A stretch of DNA of 64,000 bases from CAVYYW01 sp963772845 (GCA_963772845.1 CAVYYW010000014.1:124001-188000), one strand, 5' to 3'; counted from the first letter of the stretch, positions 16,910 through 26,433 are shown. Notes: generated by a model not told the origin, from the sequence alone. Made by a program: numbers and translations.

Positions 16910-17640
16910 AGTCTCTTTTTGCCCTGCTGGACGGGCTTTGGAAAGTTCTCAATTTCAGAGGGATGACCGTGAGCCTCCTCGTGCTTTAATCAATTGCAGC
17001 GCTGCGTGGTCTCCCTTTGTGCGCTGTTGTGGCCACTGAAATAGCTCCATTAAAGCAGGCGACGTAAACTTGATTGCTAATCTCCGTTGCAGGCGCTCGC
17101 ATTCCGCGAGCGATCCGCGAGCCTCCTCGCGCTTTAATCAATTGCAGCGCTGCGAGGACTCACTTTGTCCGCTGATGTGGCCTCTGAAAAAGTTCCATTA
17201 AAACAGGCGACGTAAACTTGATTGATAATCTCCGTTGCAGGCACTCGCTTTCCGCGGGCACGGCCTCAGCTAACTTTAGCGTGGTTTCTTTGTGCGCCAA
17301 AGTGGATCTTCGGACGCGTGCTGGTCCCGCAGGAGTCTCGTGCCCTCCACTCTAATCAGCCAACATGTGAAGTTAAGCCGTCTTAAGACATTTTTCTTTT
17401 AACTGAAATTGAGTTTGCTTTTCAGTTGCTTTTAAAAACGAAAGCGGAGGCTTCGACGTTCGTCCGTGGCGAACAAGCGGATTCCACATTTTCAAATTGT
17501 GGAATTTTAGTGGCCTCCCGCTAATCCGCAGTCCAGAAATTAACATCTTTGATTCCACATCGCACAAAGAAAAGGTGGTCTCCATACATGAAAGCGAGCA
17601 GCCTAGAGCGAAATCAACAGGCATGACCACAACTAGTGTC
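16910..17640. repeat. Intergenic repeat island 1
   Basis: Non-coding mosaic repeat DNA between the germination operon and hutP. A direct repeat with a 148-bp offset (start at 16971 and again at 17119) includes CCTCGYGCTTTAATCAATTG. The second copy runs into a 97-bp module at 17244-17340 (CTCGCTTTCCGCGGGCACGG ... GGAGTCTCG) that recurs at 43789, 56467, 56794 and 57215. Related sequence is widespread between genes in Bacillaceae. I see no gene in it. Confidence 0.75.
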
Positions 17641-17735
17641 CTCTAAGCGGACCAGGTTAGCCTTCTCGCGTTTGAGCTAGCGTCGTTCCAATTAATTAAG
17701 AAGGGTTACAAAAATAGCTTTTAATCTAGATTGGA

Positions 17736-17764
17736 TTGACACTATTTTTGTAAACGGATACAAT
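17736..17764 (+). promoter_or_regulatory. hut promoter with overlapping cre site
   Basis: TTGACA at 17736-17741, a 17-bp spacer and TACAAT at 17759-17764 form a strong sigma-A promoter. A cre-like box TGTAAACGGATACA at 17749-17762 matches 13 of 14 positions and covers most of the -10, so CcpA would block RNA polymerase. Catabolite repression of hut is known in B. subtilis. Confidence 0.8.
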
Positions 17765-17801
17765 AATATTAGTCATTAGTTGTTAGAAAAGAGTGAATTT
17801 A

Positions 17802-18242
17802 ATGCCACTTGACCATAAGCATTTAATTGGCAGAGAAGCGATGCTTCTTCTGCTCGATCCAGAGCGGGTGCTGCCGAAAGAACTCCATGAGAATGGGTGG
17901 CGGACGTGCAAAGGTAAGGCTGGATCAATGGAAGCTCATAAAATAGTCGCAGCCATTGAAACAGCAGGAAAAAATGAACAATTAATCAAACCGCATCTTT
18001 ATCGTGAGTCCCATGCTTTATATCATGCCATAATCGAGGCACTGAGCGGTGTCACGCGCGGTGATAATCAACTTGGCACGGTTTTAAGAACCGTCGGTCT
18101 GACTTTTTCTATTGTACGTGGAAACCCTTATAAGGATTCAGAGGAAGGCGACTGGATTGCTGTTGCTTTATACGGGACGATCGGCGCGCCGGTGAAAGGT
18201 CTTGAACACGAAGCCATTGGGTTAGGTATAAACCATATTTAA
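17802..18242 (+). CDS. hutP: Hut operon positive regulator HutP
   Basis: A 146-residue RNA-binding antiterminator. With L-histidine and Mg it binds UAG-containing repeats in hut mRNA and stops termination before hutH. Near-full-length match: the GWRTCKGKAGSMEAHKIVAAIETA block, RESHALYHA, RGNPY, then GDWIAVALYGTIGAP and a C-terminal GLGINHI. ATG 17802 is preferred; a GTG at 17793 adds three residues. It heads hutPHUIG, and a hairpin attenuator lies between it and hutH. Confidence 0.95.
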   Translation: MPLDHKHLIGREAMLLLLDPERVLPKELHENGWRTCKGKAGSMEAHKIVAAIETAGKNEQLIKPHLYRESHALYHAIIEALSGVTRGDNQLGTVLRTVGLTFSIVRGNPYKDSEEGDWIAVALYGTIGAPVKGLEHEAIGLGINHI

Positions 18243-18257
18243 TCGTTGTCATATATT

Positions 18258-18288
18258 AGAGACGTTTTTTCTTCGGTACGTCTCTTTC
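18258..18288 (+). terminator. Hairpin after hutP
   Basis: An AGAGACGT/ACGTCTCT stem (18258-18265 with 18278-18285) lies 16 bp after the hutP stop, followed only by TTT. It may weakly end hutP-only transcripts or fold with the larger attenuator downstream. Confidence 0.5.
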
Positions 18289-18322
18289 AATTGAATGATG
18301 CATGCCCATAGTCATTAGTTAT

Positions 18323-18380
18323 GAGGGGGCTGTATATTGGAGCATTTTTAGATTTTTGTTCCAGTATACGGTCCTCTTTT
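18323..18380 (+). promoter_or_regulatory. HutP-dependent attenuator upstream of hutH
   Basis: A long imperfect stem (18323-18341 with 18360-18376) ends in TTTT and lies 35 bp before hutH. Its region carries UAG-type triplets (for example TTAGTT at 18315-18320 and TTTAGA at 18347-18352), the motif HutP recognises. Position and form match the B. subtilis hut attenuator. Confidence 0.75.
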
Positions 18381-18414
18381 CTGCTTTAATCAACTAATTT
18401 AATGAGGTGAAAAA

Positions 18415-19944
18415 ATGGTTATTATTGATGGGCGTTCGCTCACATTAGACAAGGTAAAAAAAATTATCATGAAGAATGAGAAAGTCGTGCTCTCTGATGA
18501 GGCAATGAACAGAGTTAAGGAAAGTCGCGCAGCTGTCGAAAGGATTGTAGATGACGGCAGAGTGATTTACGGAATTACAACCGGCTTTGGAAAGCTGAGT
18601 GATGTCTTTATAGAAAAAGAGGATGTTGAAGAGCTCCAGCTGAACTTAATCAGGAGCCATGCGTGCGGTGTTGGCGAGCCATTTTCTGAGCAGGTTAGCC
18701 GGATCATGCTTCTATTAAGAGCCAACGCACTAATGAAAGGCTTTTCGGGTGTCAGACCGGTCGTGATTGAAAGATTAATAGACTGCGTCAATCACAGTAT
18801 CTGTCCGGTTGTTCCCCAGCAGGGATCGCTTGGTGCAAGCGGGGATCTTGCACCGCTTTCTCATTTAGCCCTCGTGCTGATGGGAGAGGGAGACGTATTC
18901 TATGAAGGAAAACGCCAGTCGTCTCTGGAAGTGTTCCAGCGCCTTGGACTGTTTCCGATTACTCTTACGGCAAAAGAAGGCCTTGCTTTGATCAACGGCA
19001 CCCAAGCAATGACCGCACAGGGGGTTGTCAATTATCTTGAAGCAGAACGCCTTGCAGAAGAAGCTGATGCCATTGCATCACTAACAGTCGAAGCCCTTAG
19101 AGGGATTGTGACTGCTTATGATGAAAGGATCCACATGGCGAGAGGTTATCAGGAGCAGATCGATGTGGCGAAGCGTCTGCGCACATACCTTTCAGGAAGC
19201 GGACTTGCAACTGAGCAAGGAGAAATCAGAGTTCAGGATGCTTATTCACTGCGCTGTATTCCGCAAGTCCATGGCGCAACATGGCAAACATTAGGTTATG
19301 TCAAAGATAAGCTTACGATTGAAATGAATGCAGCAACAGATAATCCGCTCATTTTTGATGGCGGGAAAAATGTTATTTCCGGAGGGAACTTCCATGGTCA
19401 GCCAATCGCTTTTGCAATGGATTTTCTTGGGATTGCCATGGCTGAAATGGCGAACATCTCTGAACGGCGTATTGAAAGACTGGTAAACCCGCAGTTGAAC
19501 GATCTCCCGCCATTTTTAAGTCAGAAGCCGGGTCTGGAAAGCGGGGCTATGATTCTTCAGTACACTGCCGCATCACTCGTGTCTGAAAATAAGACCTTAG
19601 CACATCCGGCAAGTGTTGACTCCATTCCGTCTTCAGCAAATCAAGAGGACCATGTCAGCATGGGGACCATAGGTTCAAGACACGCCTACCAAATAATCCA
19701 AAACGTCAAAAAAGTTCTGGCAATAGAAATTTTTTGCGCAATGGCAGCTCTTCAGTTCAGGGATAAAAACCTGATGGCAGCTAAGACGAAGGCTATTCTG
19801 GATTCATTGGGAGGGATTGTGAAGCCTGTTAGTGGAGACCGCATTTTTTCATACGATATTGAAGCAATCAGCGACTGGCTGCTTTCGGATGATTGGGAAT
19901 CATTATTGATACAATTAAAGGAGGAAAATTACTATGAAGCCTAA
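18415..19944 (+). CDS. hutH: Histidine ammonia-lyase HutH
   Basis: A 509-residue enzyme that removes ammonia from L-histidine to give urocanate, the first step of histidine use. The Ala-Ser-Gly triad that forms the MIO cofactor is at residues 141-143 (GSLGASGDLAPLSH). YGITTGFGKL near residue 52 and GSRHAYQ near 420 complete the active site. The 3' end overlaps hutU by 11 bp. Confidence 0.97.
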   Translation: MVIIDGRSLTLDKVKKIIMKNEKVVLSDEAMNRVKESRAAVERIVDDGRVIYGITTGFGKLSDVFIEKEDVEELQLNLIRSHACGVGEPFSEQVSRIMLLLRANALMKGFSGVRPVVIERLIDCVNHSICPVVPQQGSLGASGDLAPLSHLALVLMGEGDVFYEGKRQSSLEVFQRLGLFPITLTAKEGLALINGTQAMTAQGVVNYLEAERLAEEADAIASLTVEALRGIVTAYDERIHMARGYQEQIDVAKRLRTYLSGSGLATEQGEIRVQDAYSLRCIPQVHGATWQTLGYVKDKLTIEMNAATDNPLIFDGGKNVISGGNFHGQPIAFAMDFLGIAMAEMANISERRIERLVNPQLNDLPPFLSQKPGLESGAMILQYTAASLVSENKTLAHPASVDSIPSSANQEDHVSMGTIGSRHAYQIIQNVKKVLAIEIFCAMAALQFRDKNLMAAKTKAILDSLGGIVKPVSGDRIFSYDIEAISDWLLSDDWESLLIQLKEENYYEA

Positions 19945-21592
19945 TGCTATCACAGCAAATCGGGGATCTGAAAAAGAGTGCATGGATTGGGAACAGGAAG
20001 CTGCGTTAAGAATGCTGAGAAATAATCTGGATCCGGAGGTTGCTGAGAAGCCTGAGGATCTCGTCGTATACGGCGGAATAGGTAAGGCGGCGAGAAATTG
20101 GGAATCTTTTAAGGCGATTGAACGAACGCTTAAGACGCTTAAGAATGATGAGACGATGCTTGTGCAATCAGGTAAACCTGTTGGGGTGTTTAAAACACAC
20201 GAACAGGCGCCAAGGGTTCTGATTTCTAATTCTGTTCTTGTTCCGAAGTGGGCTAACTGGGATCATTTCCATGAGCTTGAAAAGAACGGACTCATGATGT
20301 ATGGGCAAATGACTGCAGGAAGCTGGATTTACATCGGCAGTCAGGGCATTCTTCAAGGCACTTATGAAACATTTATGGCACTCGCAAAAAAGCATTACAA
20401 TGGTACATTAAAAGGAACACTTACCCTCACTGCGGGCTTGGGTGGTATGGGTGGAGCACAGCCGCTTGCCGTTACAATGAACGAAGGTGTTGTCATTGCA
20501 GTTGAGGTAGATGCTTCACATATTCAAAAACGTCTGGATACCCGTTATTGCGATCGGATGACAAAATCGATTGACGAAGCGATCAACTGGGCAGAGGAAG
20601 CAAAGCAAAAAGGAGAAGCTCTCTCCATTGGACTGCTTGGCAATGCTGCAGAGGTGCACCATGAATTATTAAAACGAGATGTTAAGATCGATATAGTGAC
20701 TGATCAGACTTCTGCTCATGACCCTTTAAATGGTTATATTCCAGTAGGATACAGTCTGGAAGCCGCTGATAAATTGAGAAAAGAAGATTCAAAGACTTAT
20801 GAAAAACTAGCTTGTGCGAGCATGGCGAAGCATGTTGAAGCAATGCTTTTGTTTAAGGAAAAAGGGTCGATCGTGTTTGATTACGGCAATAACATCCGCC
20901 AGGTAGCAAAGGATGAAGGGGTTGAAAATGCTTTTGATTTCCCTGGGTTTGTTCCCGCTTATATTCGACCGCTTTTCTGTGAAGGTAAGGGACCGTTCCG
21001 CTGGGCAGCACTCTCTGGCGACCCTGAGGATATCTATCGTACAGACCGGTTAATCAAGGAACTTTTTCCGGAAAATGAAGGCCTTCAGCGCTGGATCGAT
21101 ATGGCTCAGGAAAAAATCGCTTTTCAAGGTTTACCATCCCGTATTTGCTGGCTTGGATACGGCGAGAGACAAAAAATGGGGCTCGCCATTAACGAACTTG
21201 TTCGCAAAGGTGAACTGAAAGGACCGATTGTTATCGGGCGTGATCACTTGGATTGCGGATCGGTTGCCTCGCCAAACAGAGAAACGGAAGGCATGAAGGA
21301 TGGCAGTGATGCAGTAGGAGATTGGGCGATATTAAATGCTCTGATCAATACAGCAGCAGGTGCCAGCTGGATTTCCTTTCATCATGGCGGTGGGGTAGGG
21401 ATGGGTTACTCCCTCCATGCAGGCATGGTTGTTGTTGCTGACGGTACCTCTCGTGCGCAGGAAAAGCTTACACGAGTTCTGAACAGCGATCCAGGCATGG
21501 GAATTATTCGGCATGTGGATGCAGGATATGAAAAGGCAGAGGAAGTAGCCAGCGAAAAAGGAATTCGAATTCCAATGAAGGAAGGGGAGTAA
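19934..21592 (+). CDS. hutU: Urocanate hydratase HutU
   Basis: A 552-residue urocanase that converts urocanate to imidazolonepropionate with a tightly bound NAD+. The NAD-binding GLGGMGGAQPLA motif is in the first half; the active-site Cys block CWLGYGERQKMG and DHLDCGSVASPNRETE lie in the C-terminal third. The AAAGGAGG ribosome site is inside the hutH end, so translation is coupled. Confidence 0.97.
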   Translation: MKPNAITANRGSEKECMDWEQEAALRMLRNNLDPEVAEKPEDLVVYGGIGKAARNWESFKAIERTLKTLKNDETMLVQSGKPVGVFKTHEQAPRVLISNSVLVPKWANWDHFHELEKNGLMMYGQMTAGSWIYIGSQGILQGTYETFMALAKKHYNGTLKGTLTLTAGLGGMGGAQPLAVTMNEGVVIAVEVDASHIQKRLDTRYCDRMTKSIDEAINWAEEAKQKGEALSIGLLGNAAEVHHELLKRDVKIDIVTDQTSAHDPLNGYIPVGYSLEAADKLRKEDSKTYEKLACASMAKHVEAMLLFKEKGSIVFDYGNNIRQVAKDEGVENAFDFPGFVPAYIRPLFCEGKGPFRWAALSGDPEDIYRTDRLIKELFPENEGLQRWIDMAQEKIAFQGLPSRICWLGYGERQKMGLAINELVRKGELKGPIVIGRDHLDCGSVASPNRETEGMKDGSDAVGDWAILNALINTAAGASWISFHHGGGVGMGYSLHAGMVVVADGTSRAQEKLTRVLNSDPGMGIIRHVDAGYEKAEEVASEKGIRIPMKEGE

Positions 21593-21595
21593 TGT

Positions 21596-22852
21596 ATGGC
21601 AAACTATGATCTGCTATTGACTAATATTGGAGAGTTGTTGACAATGCGGGGACCAACAGGTGCCCGTAAAGGCAAACAAATGGGTGAATTTGAGATCATC
21701 CATGATGCAGCAGTCGGGATTACAGACGGAAAGATTGCTTTTGCAGGAGCTGAAAGTGACCTTTCAGATAAAAGTGCCGATTCTATTATTGACTGCCAGG
21801 GCAAATTGGTGACTCCGGGTCTTGTTGATCCGCATACACATCTGATTTTTGGTGGTTCGAGAGAGAATGAGGTCGCCTTAAAGCAGCAGGGAGTGCCTTA
21901 TCTTGAAATTCTTGAACAAGGAGGAGGCATTCTTTCTACCGTTAGAGCAACAAGAGAAGCAGACAAAGAAACTCTAATACAGAAAGGTCTTTTTCACTTA
22001 AATCGGTTTTTAAGCTATGGTGTGACAACACTTGAGGCAAAAAGTGGCTATGGATTGGATAGAGAAACAGAACTTAAACAACTTGAGGCTGTTAAAGCCC
22101 TTCAGGACAGGCATCCGATTGAACTCGTTTCCACCTTCTTAGGAGCACACGCGGTACCGCCTGAATACAAAGGGAATGAACAAGCATTTCTTAAATCAAT
22201 GGAAGATCTTTTTGGTGAAATTAAAGATAATAATCTTGCTGAGTTTGTGGATATTTTCTGCGAAACAGGTGTATTTACTGTGGAACAGTCAAGAGAATAC
22301 TTACTTGAAGCGAAAAGACATGGTTTCGGTGTGAAAATACATGCGGATGAAATCGATTCTTTAGGTGGAGCTGAGCTGGCAGCTGAAGTTGGTGCTATCA
22401 CCGGTGATCATCTTGTTGCAGCGAGTGATCAGGGTATTGAGGATCTGGCACATGGTGAAACCATTGCAACCCTTCTCCCGGGAACAACCTTTTACCTTGG
22501 AAAGGATAGCTTTGCCAGAGGGAGGAAAATGATCGATGAGGGGGCTGCGGTTACCTTATCCACTGATTTTAATCCAGGGAGCTCAGTAACGGAAAACCTT
22601 CAGATGATTATGTCGCTTGCTCTTTTAAAGCTGAAGCTCACCCCTGAGGAAATCTGGACGGCTGTTACGGTCAATGCCGCACACGCGATAAATAGAGGAG
22701 AAACGGCGGGGCAGATTGATATTGGCCGGCCGGCAGATATTGTCTTATGGGATGCAAATAGCTATTCTTATATTCCTTACCATTACGGCGTCAGCCATGT
22801 CCATACCGTCATTAAGAGCGGTAAACCTGTCTATGAAAGGCCGTTCTCATAA
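21596..22852 (+). CDS. hutI: Imidazolonepropionase HutI
   Basis: A 418-residue amidohydrolase that opens imidazolonepropionate to N-formimino-L-glutamate. Metal ligands are visible: VDPHTHLIFGG, HADEID, GDHLVAAS and the catalytic Asp in TLSTDFNPGSS. It starts 3 bp after hutU and its TAA overlaps the hutG ATG. Confidence 0.96.
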   Translation: MANYDLLLTNIGELLTMRGPTGARKGKQMGEFEIIHDAAVGITDGKIAFAGAESDLSDKSADSIIDCQGKLVTPGLVDPHTHLIFGGSRENEVALKQQGVPYLEILEQGGGILSTVRATREADKETLIQKGLFHLNRFLSYGVTTLEAKSGYGLDRETELKQLEAVKALQDRHPIELVSTFLGAHAVPPEYKGNEQAFLKSMEDLFGEIKDNNLAEFVDIFCETGVFTVEQSREYLLEAKRHGFGVKIHADEIDSLGGAELAAEVGAITGDHLVAASDQGIEDLAHGETIATLLPGTTFYLGKDSFARGRKMIDEGAAVTLSTDFNPGSSVTENLQMIMSLALLKLKLTPEEIWTAVTVNAAHAINRGETAGQIDIGRPADIVLWDANSYSYIPYHYGVSHVHTVIKSGKPVYERPFS

Positions 22853-23832
22853 TGGGATGGCCGGAACATTTAAAAAAAGCAGGAGACGCCGTATTCAATG
22901 ATTCTGGTATTACGAAGTTTGGCGAGGTGATTAGGGAGGCAGACGACAGGTCAGATGTTCGCTTTGGCATCGTGGGCCTCCCATTATCAAAACCATCAAT
23001 CAGTCTTTCGGGAGCATCGATGGCTCCTGGAGCAATGCGAAAAATTCTAAGAAATACAGCGACCTATGCTATTGAAGAAGAGTTGGATTTAAAAGATGTG
23101 CCTCTTCATGATCTGGGTGACGTGGAAATGCACGTGACAGACCTGGCAGCATCACACGAAAATATAGAAGAAACCCTTTCCAGCCTTTATAAAATGCATC
23201 CGGACATGATACCTCTGATTCTTGGCGGGGATCATTCTGTTTCCTGCCCTTCTATCAAAGCATTCGGGAAAGCAAAAGGAACCGTCGGTATTATTCAGTT
23301 TGATGCTCATCATGATTTAAGAAATTTGGAAGATGGGGGTCCATCAAACGGCACACCTTTTCGAGGTTTAATAGAAGCTGGAGCCATTGATCCGAAAAAC
23401 CTTATCCAGATTGGTCTACGCAATTTTTCAAACAGCCTTACGTATCATAACTACGCGAAAGCGCAAGGGATTACTGTGAAGACGATGAAAGACGTCAGGA
23501 AGAAAGGATTATTAAATTTGGTGAGCGAAGCCTACGAGAAGCTCGCCTCCCGGGTAGACTCTATCTATTTATCAGTGGATATTGATGTCATTGATCAAGC
23601 TTTTGCACCTGGTTGTCCAGCAATTGGGCCAGGCGGCATGAACCCTGATGATCTTCTTGAAGCCTTGCAGTTCCTTGGTAATCAGCCATTAACAAAGGCC
23701 ATTGATATTGTGGAAATAGACCCTTTACAGGATTATAGAGATATGACGAGTAAGATCGGCGTATTTTCATTACTGGCATTTTTAATTGGAAAAGAACAGA
23801 CTAAACGAACCCGAAAAGCTCGAGATAGTTAA
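22852..23832 (+). CDS. hutG: Formimidoylglutamase HutG
   Basis: A 326-residue arginase/ureohydrolase-family enzyme that splits N-formimino-L-glutamate to glutamate and formamide. Mn-binding motifs are intact: GGDHSVS, QFDAHHDLR and SVDIDVIDQAFAPG. It is the last gene of this operon; B. subtilis has the permease gene hutM next, absent here. The stop overlaps the end of the convergent small gene by 4 bp. Confidence 0.95.
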   Translation: MGWPEHLKKAGDAVFNDSGITKFGEVIREADDRSDVRFGIVGLPLSKPSISLSGASMAPGAMRKILRNTATYAIEEELDLKDVPLHDLGDVEMHVTDLAASHENIEETLSSLYKMHPDMIPLILGGDHSVSCPSIKAFGKAKGTVGIIQFDAHHDLRNLEDGGPSNGTPFRGLIEAGAIDPKNLIQIGLRNFSNSLTYHNYAKAQGITVKTMKDVRKKGLLNLVSEAYEKLASRVDSIYLSVDIDVIDQAFAPGCPAIGPGGMNPDDLLEALQFLGNQPLTKAIDIVEIDPLQDYRDMTSKIGVFSLLAFLIGKEQTKRTRKARDS

Positions 23833-24002
23833 TTAAGGTTGCAATCAGGTTCGTTTGTCTCCTTGCGTTGTGTGATGTCTTCTTTTTCAAAGCAGCTGAT
23901 GCATAAAAGTGATTTTTTATCATTTAATTGTCCATTAAGAAAACCATTTTCACAAAAAACAAGCTTGCCGCAGGTCGTGCAAGGACCGATAAGTTCGCGC
24001 AT
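23829..24002 (-). CDS. Small cysteine-rich (zinc-ribbon-like) protein
   Basis: A 57-residue ORF below the usual size limit. It starts MRELIGPCTTCGKLVFCENG and has CxxC at residues 8-11, Cys17 and a second CxxC at 34-37, a probable zinc ribbon. GGAGG lies just upstream of the ATG at 24002. It runs opposite to hutG and overlaps its stop by 4 bp. I do not recognise the family with certainty; many Bacillus genomes carry such mini zinc ribbons. Confidence 0.7.
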   Translation of the reverse strand: MRELIGPCTTCGKLVFCENGFLNGQLNDKKSLLCISCFEKEDITQRKETNEPDCNLN

Positions 24003-24082
24003 GAAGTATCCTCCAATCTTTAGAATTTACTTATTATTATGATAAAATAGGCAGTATCTATTTGTCGAGAGGAGAATGGCTG

Positions 24083-24835
24083 ATGAGGCTAGTACGTTTT
24101 AACTATGAAGGACAGACAAGGTACGGCTGTTTAGAAGGAGAACAAATAATTGAAGTAACCGATTTTTATACAATGGAAAAGACAGAAGGAGTCTCTAGCT
24201 ATCAGCTAAAGGATGTTAAACTTCTTTCACCTGTTGAACCTTTCCAAACGGTTGCCATTGGTCTTAATTATCTGGATCATGCGAAAGAACAGAATAAAGC
24301 TTTACCGGAGGAACCCATGATGTTTATGGTATCGCCAAGCGCGATTACGGGACCAGATGAAGTCATCCGTCTGCAGAATTCCGTTCATCGAATTGATTTT
24401 GAAGCTGAACTGGTCATCGTAATAGGAAAAAGAGCCCATCAGGTAAAAGAAGCGGAAGCGCATGATTACATACTTGGGTATACGTGCGGCAATGATGTTT
24501 CAGACAGAGATTATCAGAAAAAAGATGGCCAGTTTACGAGAGCCAAATCATTTCCAGGCTATAAACCAATAGGACCCTGGATTGAGACAGAGCTTTCTCC
24601 GCAAGACCTCAGTGTCCAGCTTAAAGTGAATGGCGAACTGAAACAAGATGGAAATACCGGAGAAATGATTCATTCAGTTGAAAAAGTTATTGAAAAGGTG
24701 ACAGAAGTGATGACCCTGATGCCCGGAGATGTTATTTTTACAGGGACACCGGCTGGAGTGGGGCCATTAAAGAGCAATGATCAAGTCGAAGTGATGATTG
24801 AAGGCATTGGTACACTTAGGAATCGTATTAAGTAA
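24083..24835 (+). CDS. Fumarylacetoacetate hydrolase family protein
   Basis: A 250-residue FAH-family enzyme. The family core AIGLNYLDHAKEQ, the metal ligands in DFEAELVIVIG, CGNDVSDRDYQ and GDVIFTGTPAGVGP are all present. Members hydrolyse C-C bonds or decarboxylate in aromatic-acid pathways; some Bacillus members (YisK type) are oxaloacetate decarboxylases. The start at 24083 is chosen from an AGGAG site; a TTG at 24062 would add seven residues. It stands alone with its own terminator. Confidence 0.88.
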   Translation: MRLVRFNYEGQTRYGCLEGEQIIEVTDFYTMEKTEGVSSYQLKDVKLLSPVEPFQTVAIGLNYLDHAKEQNKALPEEPMMFMVSPSAITGPDEVIRLQNSVHRIDFEAELVIVIGKRAHQVKEAEAHDYILGYTCGNDVSDRDYQKKDGQFTRAKSFPGYKPIGPWIETELSPQDLSVQLKVNGELKQDGNTGEMIHSVEKVIEKVTEVMTLMPGDVIFTGTPAGVGPLKSNDQVEVMIEGIGTLRNRIK

Positions 24836-24836
24836 G

Positions 24837-24869
24837 AAAGCATGAGCGTGTATTAGCGCTCATGCTTTT
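24837..24869 (+). terminator. Terminator of the FAH-family gene
   Basis: A 12-bp stem (24837-24848 with 24857-24868) lies directly after the stop codon, with TTTT at its end. The complementary strand also has an A/T tail, so it may serve the convergent amidase gene. Confidence 0.75.
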
Positions 24870-24875
24870 GCATGA

Positions 24876-26336
24876 TTATTGGGAAAAGGAAAGATCGGCA
24901 AGCGCTGAAGTCCTGAAATTTTTCTCAGCCTGCTGACCAAAAGAAAGCAGTTCCAAATCATTCAGTCTGAGGGCTGCCGCCTGCATCCCAGCCGGCAGCC
25001 CTTTCGCTGTAACGCCCATCGGTATCGAAAGGGCAGGGTGGCCAGTTAGGTTATACATTTGCGTCATGACCCAGTCTGCATCCGCTTTAATGGGATGATT
25101 GTTTATTCGTTCTGGTCCTTCTGCATCAAACTCAAAGGCTGGGACTGCCAAAGTTGGAGAGACAAGAAAATCAACATTCTTGAACAGACTCTGAAAAGTA
25201 TGGAAAAGGTATGAGCGATAACCCTCCAACTGTTTAAATTGAACGGCTGACAGCTCTGTTCCCCGTTCGGCCATTTTCAGGAATCCGTCTGAAAGAAATT
25301 TTCTCTGTTCCTCAGACCATTTATTGGTACTTGCGGCGAGTCCAGCTGTCCATAGGGTTTCAAAATAATAAATGAATTCCCGCAGATTTTTTTTCATATC
25401 AATCTTAACCTCTTGAACGTTGAATCCTGCCTTTTTCAGCTTTTGAAGCGAATTCATAAAAAGAGTCCGGACGTCATGATCAACTTCATATATTCCAAAA
25501 TCTAAAGTATAGCCGACAGTAACGGACCGATTGTCCTTAATCATTTCTAAAGCATCCTGAGGTGATTCTTGAAGATCAGGAAGTGAAAACGGATCAGAAT
25601 CCGACTGGCCTTGCAGTACCTCAAACATTAAAGCAGCATCTGCAACAGAACGGGTTAGCGTTCCATAATGAATAAAGGGTTCATGGGAGCTGAATACGCC
25701 ACCCAAGTGGTTGTCATTCGGAATTCTTCCATAGCTTGGTTTAAACCCGTAAACGCCGCATAATGAAGCGGGTATTCGGATGGATCCTCCTCCATCGCTG
25801 CCTTCAGCAATCGGTACAAACCCAGCAGCGACACTGGCCGCTGAACCGCCGCTGGAGCCGCCGGTAGCTTTCGTTAAGTCCCAGGGGTTTCGGGTTGGGC
25901 CAAACAGAGGATTGTCGGTCGTTGCCTTGTAGCCAAACTCCGGTGTATTGGTTTTCCCCATTATTATGGCACCCGCGTCTTTTAAACGTTGAACAACGGT
26001 GGCATCTCTGTCCGGAATATGATTTTTATACAAAGGGCTGCCGTAAGTGGTTCTTATCCCCTTTGTATGAGTAAGATCTTTGACTGCCACAGGGACACCT
26101 TCAAGAAGACGGAGAGTGCCAAACTTTTTATAAGCCTGAGTGGCTTTTTTAGCAGCTTCTAAAGCAGATTCTTTATTGAGGGTTACAAAGGCATTTATAG
26201 TAGGGTTCCATGCTTCAATACGTTCAAAAAGTGCCGCAACCGTGTCTTCAGGGGTCAAGGTTTGGGCGCGGTATTGAGCAAGCAGCTCCACAGCTGAATA
26301 AGTATGTATCAAGCGTATCATCCTTTCGTCTGTCAC
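24876..26336 (-). CDS. Amidase (amidase signature family)
   Basis: A 486-residue amidase signature protein. The catalytic Lys86 (AVKDL), the cis-Ser/Ser region GGSSGGSAAS near 159-167 and the nucleophile Ser185 in DGGGSIRIPA are present. It hydrolyses amide bonds of an unknown small substrate; relatives include GatA, but gatB and gatC are absent here. The reported start is a GTG with a weak ribosome site; an ATG five codons later is possible but has no better one. It is downstream of nupC but separated by a terminator hairpin. Confidence 0.85.
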   Translation of the reverse strand: MTDERMIRLIHTYSAVELLAQYRAQTLTPEDTVAALFERIEAWNPTINAFVTLNKESALEAAKKATQAYKKFGTLRLLEGVPVAVKDLTHTKGIRTTYGSPLYKNHIPDRDATVVQRLKDAGAIIMGKTNTPEFGYKATTDNPLFGPTRNPWDLTKATGGSSGGSAASVAAGFVPIAEGSDGGGSIRIPASLCGVYGFKPSYGRIPNDNHLGGVFSSHEPFIHYGTLTRSVADAALMFEVLQGQSDSDPFSLPDLQESPQDALEMIKDNRSVTVGYTLDFGIYEVDHDVRTLFMNSLQKLKKAGFNVQEVKIDMKKNLREFIYYFETLWTAGLAASTNKWSEEQRKFLSDGFLKMAERGTELSAVQFKQLEGYRSYLFHTFQSLFKNVDFLVSPTLAVPAFEFDAEGPERINNHPIKADADWVMTQMYNLTGHPALSIPMGVTAKGLPAGMQAAALRLNDLELLSFGQQAEKNFRTSALADLSFSQ

Positions 26337-26360
26337 TATGCTGAATGATCTTCTTAAAGA

Positions 26361-26387
26361 AACCCACCCTGAAGCACAGGGTGGGTT
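26361..26387 (-). terminator. nupC terminator (minus strand)
   Basis: A perfect 10-bp stem AACCCACCCT/AGGGTGGGTT is followed on the minus strand by TTTCTTT, just after the nupC coding region. Confidence 0.7.
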
Positions 26388-26433
26388 GTTCCAATTCTAT
26401 TATAGCTTTTTTTTGAGAATAAGCCTATTGTAT

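Noticed and set aside
17373..17630. An 85-codon minus-strand ORF in island 1
   Set aside because: Overlaps palindromic repeat sequence and has no ribosome site or recognisable protein features.
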